DNA of 16,135 bases, taken from Candidatus Gastranaerophilales bacterium. Lineage in GTDB: Bacteria > Cyanobacteriota > Vampirovibrionia > Gastranaerophilales > Gastranaerophilaceae. Both the position numbers and the translations under genes were made by a program. Below, one piece after another: positions 6,917-14,796 of the stretch (position 1 is its first letter; each line of letters starts with the position of its first letter). The notes under the pieces are model-generated. The model worked only from the letters and a program-made list of their open reading frames with translations, ran no database searches and was not told the origin of the DNA. The stretch is taken from positions 1 to 16,135 of the forward strand of contig CANROV010000028.1 of the NCBI GenBank assembly GCA_947632315.1, in the 5' to 3' direction.

Positions 6917-8440
6917 ATGCTTTTAAAATTAATAACATTTATTTGCGGGGCCTCTGTCATGATTCTGGAATTAGCCGGCATGAGAATTATTACTCCATTT
7001 TTGGGGTCAAGTTTTATTGTTTGGACCTGCACAATTGGTATTATAATGATTTCATTAAGTATTGGATATTATCTTGGCGGAAAATTCTCTGATAAAAATC
7101 CTACGGAAATAAAATTGTCCTTTTTTATTACACTGGCAGCTCTATATATTCTAATAATTGGTGCTGTCGGATTTAAGTTTCTTGAATGCATTTCATCTGA
7201 TTTGGGTTCTAATCTTTATTTCATTTCTATTTTTTCAGCATTAATAATATTTACAGTTCCTTCTATTTTTCTGGGTATGGTTTCTCCATATGTAATAAAA
7301 ATCGCACTTGACAAAAATAATACGTCAGATTCAGGGAATATAATAGGTCAATTATATGCTATTTCAACAATAGGTTCTATTTTTGGAACTTTTTTATCAG
7401 GATTCTTTCTTATTATCTTTTTCGGAGTAGATACTATTCTTTTCGCTTTATCATCAATACTTGCTTTTGCTTCTTTACTTTTAGTTATTAATAAATTTAA
7501 TAAAAGAATTAACTTAATTTTACTAACAGCTCAATTTTTAATTTTAGCTTTTTCCTTTTTTTTTATTTACATTTATAAATTAAACAACAAGCAACTATTT
7601 GATAATGCTGTATATTCTAAAACCACACCTTATCAATATGTATGGATTAGTAAAACATTTTATTCTGCAATAAACAGTAACATATTATGCTTAACATCCT
7701 ATAAATGGTGGTGTCATAGTACAAAAGTTGAAAACGATATTAATAATGAATCATTATTTAATTATGTGCAACTATTTTACAAATTTTATGAGTTAAAAAA
7801 TAAAAAAAACAATATATTAATGCTTGGCGGTGCCGGTTGTACGCTAGCTTCAAAAATTTTATCAAAGTCCTATAATAATATAAATTTTGATATTGTTGAA
7901 ATAGATAAAGACACAAAAGATATTGCAACAAAATATTTTAATATTCCTGATGATAAAAGATTACACTTCTATTTTGAGGATGCAAGAACTTTTCTAAACA
8001 GAGAGAGTAAAAAACATAACAAGACTTATGATATTATTTATTTTGACATATTTAAAGAAGACCTTATACCGTTTAATTTATTAACACAAGAAAGTTTCAC
8101 AAACATTAAAAATCTTATGAATAATAATGCAATATTATGTATAAATATTGCAATAAATAAAAAGAAATTTGACGGAATCGAATATTTAAATCAAATATAT
8201 ACACAATTAAAATCAGTGTTTCCTGAGGTCAGATGTTATTCCGAATACAAAATTGAACCTAATCAACAAATTTATAATATAGTAATTTGTGCTTTTAAAA
8301 ATTCTACTGATATAAATTCTTTAGAAATTAAACAAACTATGGAAGAAAATGAATATAAAGATGTTAATATTACTAATAAATTATTCACAGATAAATATGC
8401 ACCTATTGAAAAATTTGAAATTTACAATATACAACACTAA
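6917..8440 (+). CDS. Membrane-anchored spermidine synthase-like (class I SAM-fold) protein
   Basis: 507 aa. Residues 1-222 form about seven hydrophobic segments like the N-terminal membrane half of 'fused spermidine synthase' proteins. After a linker, a SpeE-like Rossmann domain spans about 230-500. It has LMLGGAGC (301-308) in place of the GGGDG loop, VEID (327-330) for the cofactor ribose, EDARTF (354-359), YDIIYFDIF (371-379) with D377 at the catalytic-Asp position, and TDKYAPIEKF (491-500), a typical SpeE tail. Changes in the glycine loop and gatekeeper region suggest the substrate need not be putrescine. An AGGA SD lies about 10 bases before the ATG. No other polyamine gene is nearby. 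It converges with the MBOAT gene, ending 23 bases from that gene's stop. A membrane-bound methyl- or aminopropyltransferase acting on lipid or glycan is possible but unproven. Confidence 0.75.
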   Translation: MLLKLITFICGASVMILELAGMRIITPFLGSSFIVWTCTIGIIMISLSIGYYLGGKFSDKNPTEIKLSFFITLAALYILIIGAVGFKFLECISSDLGSNLYFISIFSALIIFTVPSIFLGMVSPYVIKIALDKNNTSDSGNIIGQLYAISTIGSIFGTFLSGFFLIIFFGVDTILFALSSILAFASLLLVINKFNKRINLILLTAQFLILAFSFFFIYIYKLNNKQLFDNAVYSKTTPYQYVWISKTFYSAINSNILCLTSYKWWCHSTKVENDINNESLFNYVQLFYKFYELKNKKNNILMLGGAGCTLASKILSKSYNNINFDIVEIDKDTKDIATKYFNIPDDKRLHFYFEDARTFLNRESKKHNKTYDIIYFDIFKEDLIPFNLLTQESFTNIKNLMNNNAILCINIAINKKKFDGIEYLNQIYTQLKSVFPEVRCYSEYKIEPNQQIYNIVICAFKNSTDINSLEIKQTMEENEYKDVNITNKLFTDKYAPIEKFEIYNIQH

Positions 8441-8463
8441 AATAATAATTTTATAAACAGGAA

Positions 8464-9873
8464 TTAAAATCTGAAATAAATAAACGGATTATAAGTGCCT
8501 GCTGCAATTTCAGATGTTGAATAAATGAATAAAAATAAAATCCATATATTGATTGCTGTTGCAGTTAATTTATTCTTTACAGTTAACATATTTTTAAATA
8601 CAGGCATACAACATATAATTGCAATTACAACAGTAACTATATCTAACCTATCTATATAATAAGATATATTATATACAATATTATTCTCATCAATATTCAG
8701 AATTCCAAACATATTCAATATATATTCCCAAGCATATTTAAGATTATCAGACCTGAATATTACCCAGCCGATAACAAAAATCAGTATGCAATAAAAATGC
8801 CTTATTATATTAATATATATGTTATGAGGTTTTGATTCATAATTTTTAATATCGGTAATTTTTTCTATGATTATAAAAAATCCATTCCAAATACCCCATA
8901 CAACAAATGTCCATTGTGCGCCATGCCAAATTCCCGTTAGTAAAAATACAACAAGTAAATTTCTAATTGTTATCAATTTACTTTTTCTGTTTCCGCCAAG
9001 CGGTATATAAACATAATGTTTAAACCAGGTTGAAAGTGATATATGCCATCTTCTCCAAAATTCAGTTATAGATTTTGAAATATACGGATAATTAAAATTT
9101 TCAATAAATTTAAAACCAAAGATGAACCCTAAGCCTATTGCCATATCAGAATAACCGCTAAAATCAAAAAATATTTGAAGAGTATAAGCAATTGCACCCA
9201 GCCAGGCTGTTATATGAGAAAACGTATCAGGTGCTTGTATAAATATTTTATCAGCTATTGTTCCCATTGTATTTGCTATAATTATTTTTTTTGAAAGTCC
9301 TATTATAAATCTTTTTACGCCATATGAAACATTCTCAAAATTTACAATTCGTGCATCAATTTGTTCTGAAATGTCATGATATTTTATAATCGGGCCTGCT
9401 ATCAATTGAGGGAACAAGCATATATATAATGCTAATTTATATATATCCCGCTGTGCTTTTACCTCTTGCCTATATACATCCATAACATATGATATTGCCT
9501 GAAATGTATAGAATGAAATTCCTATTGGCATTACCGTTTTTATTAAATTTATATCACTGTTAAATATATTATTGATATTACTTATTAAAAAATTAAAATA
9601 TTTAAAATAAACTAAAAAACTTAAATTTGATATAATTACTAAAAATAAAATTAATTTCCTTTTATACGAATATTTTTCAATAGCAATTGCACCGATATAA
9701 TTAATAAAAATAGTAAGAAGCATTATTGCAAGATATCTCGGTTCACCCCACGCATAAAATAATATACTGGCAATTAAAAGAATAGGATTATGCAGTTCTT
9801 TTTTTGTTATCAAATAAAACAAAAGAACTATCGGTAAAAATAAATATAAAAAAGTCATTGAACTAAAAAGCAC
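8464..9873 (-). CDS. AlgI-like MBOAT O-acyltransferase
   Basis: 469 aa with about 11 membrane segments. MBOAT proteins of the AlgI/PatA/DltB type take an acyl group from a cytoplasmic donor and pass it across the membrane to a periplasmic partner. Family marks include PIGISFYTFQAISYVMDVY (116-134), FPQLIAGPI (154-162), DFSGYSDMAIGLG (237-249), FWRRWHISLSTWF (272-284) and WHGA with catalytic H317. The GTG at 9873 is chosen because the resulting MLFSSMTFLYLFLPIV matches the conserved family N-terminus. Its SD (GGAG...AGGA) sits in the last codons of the upstream SGNH gene, whose stop is 5 bases away, indicating translational coupling. With the upstream gene it forms an AlgI/AlgJ-type pair, probably acetylating a surface polysaccharide. 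The acceptor glycan is unknown. Confidence 0.92.
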   Translation of the reverse strand: MLFSSMTFLYLFLPIVLLFYLITKKELHNPILLIASILFYAWGEPRYLAIMLLTIFINYIGAIAIEKYSYKRKLILFLVIISNLSFLVYFKYFNFLISNINNIFNSDINLIKTVMPIGISFYTFQAISYVMDVYRQEVKAQRDIYKLALYICLFPQLIAGPIIKYHDISEQIDARIVNFENVSYGVKRFIIGLSKKIIIANTMGTIADKIFIQAPDTFSHITAWLGAIAYTLQIFFDFSGYSDMAIGLGFIFGFKFIENFNYPYISKSITEFWRRWHISLSTWFKHYVYIPLGGNRKSKLITIRNLLVVFLLTGIWHGAQWTFVVWGIWNGFFIIIEKITDIKNYESKPHNIYINIIRHFYCILIFVIGWVIFRSDNLKYAWEYILNMFGILNIDENNIVYNISYYIDRLDIVTVVIAIICCMPVFKNMLTVKNKLTATAINIWILFLFIYSTSEIAAGTYNPFIYFRF

Positions 9874-9878
9874 TAATC

Positions 9879-11108
9879 CTACTCCATAAACAAATTCCGT
9901 AATTTAGATATATTTTCATAAGTAATACAAAATATTATTATATTCGGCTTATAATCAAGGATATCATTTTTGTAGTATTTTATTATTTTAAACACCTCTT
10001 TATCTGATATATCCTTAACATCATTAATTCTTAGCCTTTTTACATTTTTAAAAGTATAAGGGATAAATTCTGAAAGATTTTCACTTTGCGAAGTACCAAG
10101 CAAAATTACCTTATAATCTGCCCCATAAGGATAGGAATATGTTCTGTATTTATGATAATGGACGTCAACAGTTTCACAATTAAGAAGCTTAGAGTTTTTG
10201 TGAGTAAAATAACGATATAAAGTCTTATGCATCCTTTTTACACAGGATTTCGGAATGTTAAGTCTCCAGCAATTTTGACCATAACTATACCTTCTAATCC
10301 AATCAGCTTTTATTTTATTATTATAAGTAATAGTAAAATCTTTTTCTTGTAAAACATATATGCCGCTATGCTTTTTTAAAATTTCTTTCATCAATTTTTT
10401 ATAACCGACAAAAGCACCATCATCCGTCCAATGATGTTCTGTCTTAAAAAACATATAATTATTTTTTGATTCTTCCTGCAGGGCAGATTTCAAATTAATA
10501 ACCCGTATTCCGGAACTTTTGTTTATGTACTCAATTTGCTTGTTTAACTGCTGGGCATAATTATCTTTTTTTAATATTTGTTTATCAGGTAAATATATAT
10601 TAGCTTTATCAGGAACTAATAATACATATAATTCAATATTATGTTCTTTACAAAAATTATTGAATTTTACTAATGCCAAAAAATCTTCATTTTTAATCTT
10701 TTTAAAATAACTGTGTGTATATTCATCTTCAAGAAATGAAAATCCATTTCGGTTAATATATCCTTTATCCAAATGGCCCGTAAAAAAATATTTAATTTTA
10801 GCATTTAATTTTATTAAAAAATTTCTATAAGTAAATCTGTCATTAAACCATTTGTTATAACTACTGCCAAAGTTGTTATTTAACTCACCGTTTTCAAGAA
10901 ATAATGACGAATATTCAGCAAGTACACGGTTTTCTTTCAATGATATTTTATCATTATTTATATGACTCATAGGTAAAAACAAAAATGAAAAGAAAATTGA
11001 AAGAAAAATAACTTCATATACAGGTTTTTTCTTAATTGTATTAAAATCTGCAACATAATTTAGTAATTTATATGAGAATAAAAAAGTTATAAATATAACA
11101 ATAAGCAA
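9879..11108 (-). CDS. AlgX/AlgJ-like SGNH acetyltransferase, 3' part of a poly-G split gene
   Basis: 409 aa from a TTG at 11108, probably not the natural start: there is no SD, and the frame stays open for 43 more codons up to the G9 run at 11237-11229. Residues 1-20 and 31-47 are membrane segments. The rest is a periplasmic SGNH-like domain with NRVLAEYSS (60-68), LLVPDKANIY (163-172), KTEHHWTDDGA (222-232) and a candidate nucleophile S340 in LLGTSQSEN. H226 matches the AlgX His, and E224 stands where AlgX has Asp. Such proteins move acetyl groups from an MBOAT partner to a polysaccharide, and the partner gene follows 5 bases downstream. I infer that the functional product is the fusion with 11626-11213 (582 aa with ten Gs). 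The SGNH family call rests on motifs. Confidence 0.75.
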   Translation of the reverse strand: MLIVIFITFLFSYKLLNYVADFNTIKKKPVYEVIFLSIFFSFLFLPMSHINNDKISLKENRVLAEYSSLFLENGELNNNFGSSYNKWFNDRFTYRNFLIKLNAKIKYFFTGHLDKGYINRNGFSFLEDEYTHSYFKKIKNEDFLALVKFNNFCKEHNIELYVLLVPDKANIYLPDKQILKKDNYAQQLNKQIEYINKSSGIRVINLKSALQEESKNNYMFFKTEHHWTDDGAFVGYKKLMKEILKKHSGIYVLQEKDFTITYNNKIKADWIRRYSYGQNCWRLNIPKSCVKRMHKTLYRYFTHKNSKLLNCETVDVHYHKYRTYSYPYGADYKVILLGTSQSENLSEFIPYTFKNVKRLRINDVKDISDKEVFKIIKYYKNDILDYKPNIIIFCITYENISKLRNLFME

Positions 11109-11212
11109 AATTTTAAAATCAAACTTTATATCAGCCCAAATATTTAATTTTTTATCATATATAATTTCTGCTGTACTGCCTTCAGGCGAAATAATTAACG
11201 AATTATTATAAA

Positions 11213-11626
11213 TTAATGGTTTATTCTTCCCCCCCCCTTAAGAATAAAAGTGTTTAAATTATCTAATTTAACCTTACCTTTTTGTAATTTTATATTTTTT
11301 ACTTCAATAGCAGATTTACCTGTTATTCTGGTAAATTTTAATTTAATTCTTTTGGCATGTTTTATTCGGTTTATATTAATATTTATATGTTTCGTTTTAT
11401 CAAGATTTACATCAACATATTTTGATTTAATTTTATTAAAAAGATTATCATCCTTTTTATTAAAAGATACTTCAATTTCCCAAGAACCTTTAGAATTAAC
11501 ATCAAAATCAACAGAAACAGGCTTAATAATTAACCAATATTTATTCGTTATAACAGCAAATAAAATAGTAATTAATACGGCAATTAAAGTTCTTTTTTTG
11601 ATAAATAATTTAAGAGATAAAGGCAT
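11213..11626 (-). CDS. 5' part of the poly-G split gene: TM1 plus periplasmic beta domain
   Basis: 137 aa in the nine-G state. Basic residues precede one membrane segment (about 13-30). A polar beta-strand-rich domain follows, with a KLKFTRITGKSAIEVKNIKL pattern (96-115) like the extracytoplasmic sandwich domains found between TM1 and TM2 of some glycan-modifying membrane proteins (from memory, uncertain). After ILK130 the G run gives GGG, and the frame ends RINH-stop. With one extra G it instead continues KNKPLIYNN..., through 40 linker residues, into the SGNH protein, completing the beta domain and giving TM2 and TM3. The ATG at 11626 lies 23 bases after the ribH stop and has no clear SD. 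Alone, the fragment has no evident catalytic residues. Confidence 0.7.
   Translation of the reverse strand: MPLSLKLFIKKRTLIAVLITILFAVITNKYWLIIKPVSVDFDVNSKGSWEIEVSFNKKDDNLFNKIKSKYVDVNLDKTKHINININRIKHAKRIKLKFTRITGKSAIEVKNIKLQKGKVKLDNLNTFILKGGGRINH
11229..11237 (-). repeat. G9 homopolymer tract, candidate phase-variation switch
   Basis: Nine consecutive Cs on the + strand (Gs on the coding strand) interrupt an acetyltransferase gene. Nine Gs lead to TAA at 11215-11213. Ten or seven Gs keep the frame open to 9879. The only other G/C runs in the window are about five bases. In DNA this AT-rich, such a run is very unlikely to arise by drift and is the classic substrate for slipped-strand mispairing. 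Confidence 0.85.
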
Positions 11627-11649
11627 TTGGATTTTAAACCCGCATTACA

Positions 11650-12114
11650 TTATAATTTAGAGATTAAATCAGCCATTTCGATAGCAGATTTAGCAGCATC
11701 AGCTCCTTTGTTTCCTGCTTTTGTACCGGCCCTTTCAATTGCTTGTTCCAGATTGTCGCAAGTTAATACTCCGAATATAACAGGCACTCCTGTTTCTAAA
11801 CCGACTTGAGCAACTCCTTTTGATACTTCGGCACAAACATAGTCATAATGAGATGTAGAACCTTTTATTACAGCCCCCAGAGTTATTATTGCATTATACT
11901 TTCCTGATTTTGCAGTTTTCTTCGCAATAATCGGAATTTCAAAAGCCCCCGGAACCCATACTACGTCTATATTTTCATTTTTTACACCGTGGCGGATTAA
12001 TTCATCAATTGCTCCTGATAATAATTTTGCTCCTATAAATTCATTAAATCTGGAAATGATTATACAAAATTTTTCATTACCGACAGTCAACATTCCTTCA
12101 ATTATATTTGCCAT
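11650..12114 (-). CDS. ribH: 6,7-dimethyl-8-ribityllumazine synthase
   Basis: 154 aa, the standard length. RibH condenses 5-amino-6-ribitylamino-uracil with 3,4-dihydroxy-2-butanone 4-phosphate, the penultimate step of riboflavin synthesis, and normally assembles as a 60-mer or pentamer. The start is set at the ATG at 12114 because ACGGAG lies 6 bases upstream and MANIIEGML matches family N-termini. An ATG at 12141 would add nine residues without an SD. Diagnostic motifs are SRFNE (21-25), VPGAFEIP (54-61), GAVIKGSTSHYDYV (80-93) with catalytic H89, and R128 near the phosphate site. No other rib gene is adjacent and no FMN riboswitch is seen upstream. The split acetyltransferase gene starts 23 bases downstream and might be co-transcribed. 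Confidence 0.96.
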   Translation of the reverse strand: MANIIEGMLTVGNEKFCIIISRFNEFIGAKLLSGAIDELIRHGVKNENIDVVWVPGAFEIPIIAKKTAKSGKYNAIITLGAVIKGSTSHYDYVCAEVSKGVAQVGLETGVPVIFGVLTCDNLEQAIERAGTKAGNKGADAAKSAIEMADLISKL

Positions 12115-12160
12115 ATTATCTCCGTTATTTATAATTTCCATTTAGATTTTACAATATTAT

Positions 12161-12190
12161 AAAAAAATATCAATTTTCATTGATATTTTT
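12161..12190 (-). terminator. Rho-independent terminator after the DUF1292 gene
   Basis: ATTGATATTTTT (12179-12190) and AAAAATATCAAT (12163-12174) form a perfect 12-bp stem with a four-base loop. On the minus strand the stem is followed by more Ts (seven in a row in all). It lies 42 bases past the DUF1292 stop and before ribH, separating the two units. The stem is AT-rich, so strength is moderate. TATAAT at 12161-12156 on the minus strand, just past the hairpin, could be the ribH -10. Confidence 0.65.
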
Positions 12191-12231
12191 GTAAAAAAAA
12201 ATTTATAATCAAACTCTAACACAAAAGATTG

Positions 12232-12498
12232 CTATTCAGCTTCATCTTCAATTTCTTCAATATATTCAGCTATTTTATTAAATTCTTCGTCATCATCAAT
12301 AGCCTCAAATGAGAATTCATCGCCGTCTTTTTTTAATCTCATAACAAGAATTTCACCTTCTTCGGCTTCTTCTTGTCCTTGAGGCAGTAATAAAGCATAT
12401 TCAATTTCATCTACACTAACTATATCAAGAAGTTCAAAACTTACTTTATTTCCTTCTTCATCAAAAGTTTCAATAATTTGTTCACTTTTGTTTACCAT
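12232..12498 (-). CDS. DUF1292 family acidic protein (YrzB-like)
   Basis: 88 aa, highly acidic. It fits DUF1292: an N-terminal 'FDEEGNKVSFELLDIVSVDEIEYALLLP' type core, written here only as positions 14-41, then EILVMRLKKDGDEFSFEAI and an acidic C-terminus. The molecular function of the family is unknown. It follows ruvX by six bases, an arrangement also known in Firmicutes as yrrK-yrzB, which strengthens the assignment. The SD is weak (GTGAG about 7 bases before the ATG), so coupling to ruvX is likely. A terminator follows. Confidence 0.85.
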   Translation of the reverse strand: MVNKSEQIIETFDEEGNKVSFELLDIVSVDEIEYALLLPQGQEEAEEGEILVMRLKKDGDEFSFEAIDDDEEFNKIAEYIEEIEDEAE

Positions 12499-12504
12499 AA
12501 TTTC

Positions 12505-12909
12505 TCACTTTCTATCTAAATACTGTTGTAAAATTATACAAGCACTTTTTAAATCAACAAGTTTCTTATCCTTCGTATATTTTCTGCCTGTTTGCGCAAG
12601 AATATATTCAGCTTGTTTACTGGTTAATCTTTCATCTTCAAATATTATTTGATAATCATTTTCAAAGTTTTTTGTGAAATCAATACAGTCTTGTGCCTGT
12701 TCTCCTATCGTATTATTCATGTGTTTAGGAAGTCCTGCAACAATTATTTTTACGTCATTATTTTTGCAAATTTCTTTAATTTTTTCAATTGCAATACTGT
12801 CAGGCTCTCTGGCTATAGTTTCTACCGGCTGAGCTATAATTCCCAGTGCATCGCTCATCGCTATTCCTATTCTTTTTTTCCCTATATCAAGCCCTAATAT
12901 TCTATTCAT
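12505..12909 (-). CDS. ruvX: RuvX/YqgF Holliday junction resolvase-like nuclease
   Basis: 134 aa, the standard length. YqgF/RuvX is an RNase H-fold nuclease implicated in pre-16S rRNA 5' end processing and also described as a Holliday junction resolvase. Motifs are LGLDIGKKRIGIA (5-17) with D8, IVAGLPKHMN (56-65), FEDERLTS (90-97) and VDLKSACIILQQYL (118-131) with D119. Three acidic metal ligands are thus preserved. The start ATG overlaps the last 8 bases of the preceding 540-aa gene (ATGAATAG), implying translational coupling. It is in one operon with the zinc-finger protein, the 540-aa protein and DUF1292. Confidence 0.95.
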   Translation of the reverse strand: MNRILGLDIGKKRIGIAMSDALGIIAQPVETIAREPDSIAIEKIKEICKNNDVKIIVAGLPKHMNNTIGEQAQDCIDFTKNFENDYQIIFEDERLTSKQAEYILAQTGRKYTKDKKLVDLKSACIILQQYLDRK

Positions 12910-14524
12910 ATATCCAATTTTTTTCCAATACTTTTATTATAGCTTCAATTCTTTTTATATCGTATTTTTTTTCTTCTGTCTTATTTTTTTTGAAAATATT
13001 TACGGAAAATACTATCTCTTTCAATTTTGTTTTTAAATTATAAAATCCGTTAAATATACTTCTTTGTATTAATATTTGTTTAAATGTATCAAATAATTCG
13101 GCATTTTCGGGTATTGAGTTAAAAATAACTGCATCTGCTTCTTTTCTATTGGCAGATAATATATAAACAGTCTCTTTTATCCTGTTTTTCCATATTATAT
13201 CACTTTCCTTATCAAATATTTTACTTATATATTCCTTTAACAGATTATTAATTTGAAGAATATCCGTTATATTATCATCATATATCTTATTAAATAATTC
13301 AGAAATATAAGCATTATCATCCAAATTAAAGAACCATCTGTAAGAATACTCTTTTGTAAGCAGAGATATCATATCTTCTTTTGAAATATTATCATTTTTT
13401 TCGTTGAATAATTCACTTTCACAAGAATCAATATCTTTAAGAAGTACACTCCAGCAAATAAATTCATAAGGAAATTTTCTTTTATTTTTTATTGTAAGGT
13501 TAAAAGCTTCATCAATTTTATTTTTAACATAACCTGCACTAACACGATATTTCCCCTCGGATTTATAGAACTTAACTATTATTCTAATCAACTCTTTTTT
13601 AGAAATATTAAAGAACCCGAAACTGTCAATTATGCCTAAAATATCATTAGTAACAACAGCAACTAAAGAAAAATTCTTTTTTTGATTCAATCTTGTAATC
13701 AAAAAAGCCTGATTTCCGCTTCCGTCAGGTATTGTAGTAAACATTTCAGCGATTTGGGTATTTGCCAAAATATTTTTAAAATATTCATCAGCTTTATTTT
13801 CAGAAGCACCTGCCAGCTTTAATTTTTTTAAACCAAATTCACAAGCGCTTTTTATTTTATCATTATCTGTTGTTTTGATTAAATAATTAAACGGAGCAAT
13901 TGCAAGAGATGATTTAGAGTCTGATAATATATCAATTACTTCTTCTAAAAAACTGTCTTCAAAATCAGAATATAATAAAGGATATGTAATATTAGCAAGA
14001 ACATCTCCCGTATAGTCTTGTTTTAACGACTTAACAAGGATTATTCTGTCTTTACCTGAAATAGCGGAAACGAAATCAATGAAGTCAAGCATTGATTCAG
14101 GATTTATTACAGCAGCTTCCAATAATTTTTTTGTATCCGAATCTAAAATTTCATCGGGATTTTCAAAATATTGAGGCAGAGAATTATAATCAAATTTAGA
14201 ACCCACTGCCCTTAATAATTGAACAAGTTTATATTTAACATCATCAGAATAGTTAGCTTTACCCAGTAATTCAAATACTTCATTTTGAATAATATCTATA
14301 GGAATTGTATTTTTTAATAAAAAAGAGGAAAAAGCACAATCTTTATCATCCATTTTAATAAACTCTTTTATAAAAACATCAAATAATGCTTTTTTATCAT
14401 CTATAGGTTCAAATTCATTACAAAAAGCATTCAAATCAGATTCTTTAATATCATTTAACAATTTTAATTGTGAAATAACAGAAAGAACCTTAGCTCTTAT
14501 TTGAAGTTTGGATAATTCAGCCAT
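12902..14524 (-). CDS. 540-aa mostly helical protein of unknown function
   Basis: No signal peptide or membrane segment is seen, so it is probably cytoplasmic. The sequence is almost entirely amphipathic helices, charged and leucine-rich, consistent with an alpha-solenoid (HEAT-like) scaffold. A distinct beta-like insert around 260-300 reads FTTIPDGSGNQAFLITR then FSLVAVVTNDILGIIDSFGF, a block that might be a separate folded module. No catalytic motif was recognised. The ATG overlaps the stop of the zinc-finger gene (TAATG), and the 3' end overlaps ruvX by 8 bases, so all are translated together. The company of a ClpX-type zinc finger and RuvX may hint at a protein-quality or RNA/DNA-processing role, but this is guesswork. 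Confidence 0.75.
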   Translation of the reverse strand: MAELSKLQIRAKVLSVISQLKLLNDIKESDLNAFCNEFEPIDDKKALFDVFIKEFIKMDDKDCAFSSFLLKNTIPIDIIQNEVFELLGKANYSDDVKYKLVQLLRAVGSKFDYNSLPQYFENPDEILDSDTKKLLEAAVINPESMLDFIDFVSAISGKDRIILVKSLKQDYTGDVLANITYPLLYSDFEDSFLEEVIDILSDSKSSLAIAPFNYLIKTTDNDKIKSACEFGLKKLKLAGASENKADEYFKNILANTQIAEMFTTIPDGSGNQAFLITRLNQKKNFSLVAVVTNDILGIIDSFGFFNISKKELIRIIVKFYKSEGKYRVSAGYVKNKIDEAFNLTIKNKRKFPYEFICWSVLLKDIDSCESELFNEKNDNISKEDMISLLTKEYSYRWFFNLDDNAYISELFNKIYDDNITDILQINNLLKEYISKIFDKESDIIWKNRIKETVYILSANRKEADAVIFNSIPENAELFDTFKQILIQRSIFNGFYNLKTKLKEIVFSVNIFKKNKTEEKKYDIKRIEAIIKVLEKNWIYE

Positions 14525-14796
14525 TATTTAATTTTACTCCAAAATATATCCAAAATTTTTTGTGCTTCACCTGAGGGAAGTTTATCCTCAAGAATCAAAT
14601 ATTGAACGGCAATCATAGTACATTCACTGCAAATATTAACCCCGGGGCCTTGAACCATTTTAACCACCTGAGTATTAGGACGCCCGCAAAAACTGCAATA
14701 TACTACTTCATTTTCATTTTGCCCGTTTTCTTTTTTTGTTTCTTTTACTTTGTTTCTTGCACATTTTAACGAAACAATTTTTTCTGATTCACTCAT
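14524..14796 (-). CDS. Stand-alone ClpX-type C4 zinc-finger protein
   Basis: 90 aa. Residues 34-62 carry CSFCGRPNTQVVKMVQGPG then NICSECT, a close match to the N-terminal zinc-binding domain of ClpX (C34, C37, C56, C59). In ClpX this domain dimerises and binds adaptors and substrates. Here no AAA+ domain follows; a short helical tail (64-90) ends the protein. The N-terminal 30 residues are polar and probably disordered. An in-frame TAA five codons upstream rules out an earlier start. No SD adjoins the ATG at 14796: GGAGG at 14830-14826 is too far. It heads the operon with the 540-aa protein, ruvX and DUF1292. It could act as an adaptor or competitor at a zinc-finger interface. Confidence 0.85.
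   Translation of the reverse strand: MSESEKIVSLKCARNKVKETKKENGQNENEVVYCSFCGRPNTQVVKMVQGPGVNICSECTMIAVQYLILEDKLPSGEAQKILDIFWSKIK

Noticed and set aside
11250..11660. Plus-strand open frame over the 5' acetyltransferase part
   Set aside because: It is a mirror of the minus-strand coding frame, with no SD and no family resemblance.
12115..12231. FMN riboswitch before ribH
   Set aside because: The region holds a simple AT-rich terminator hairpin and no conserved RFN element helices.
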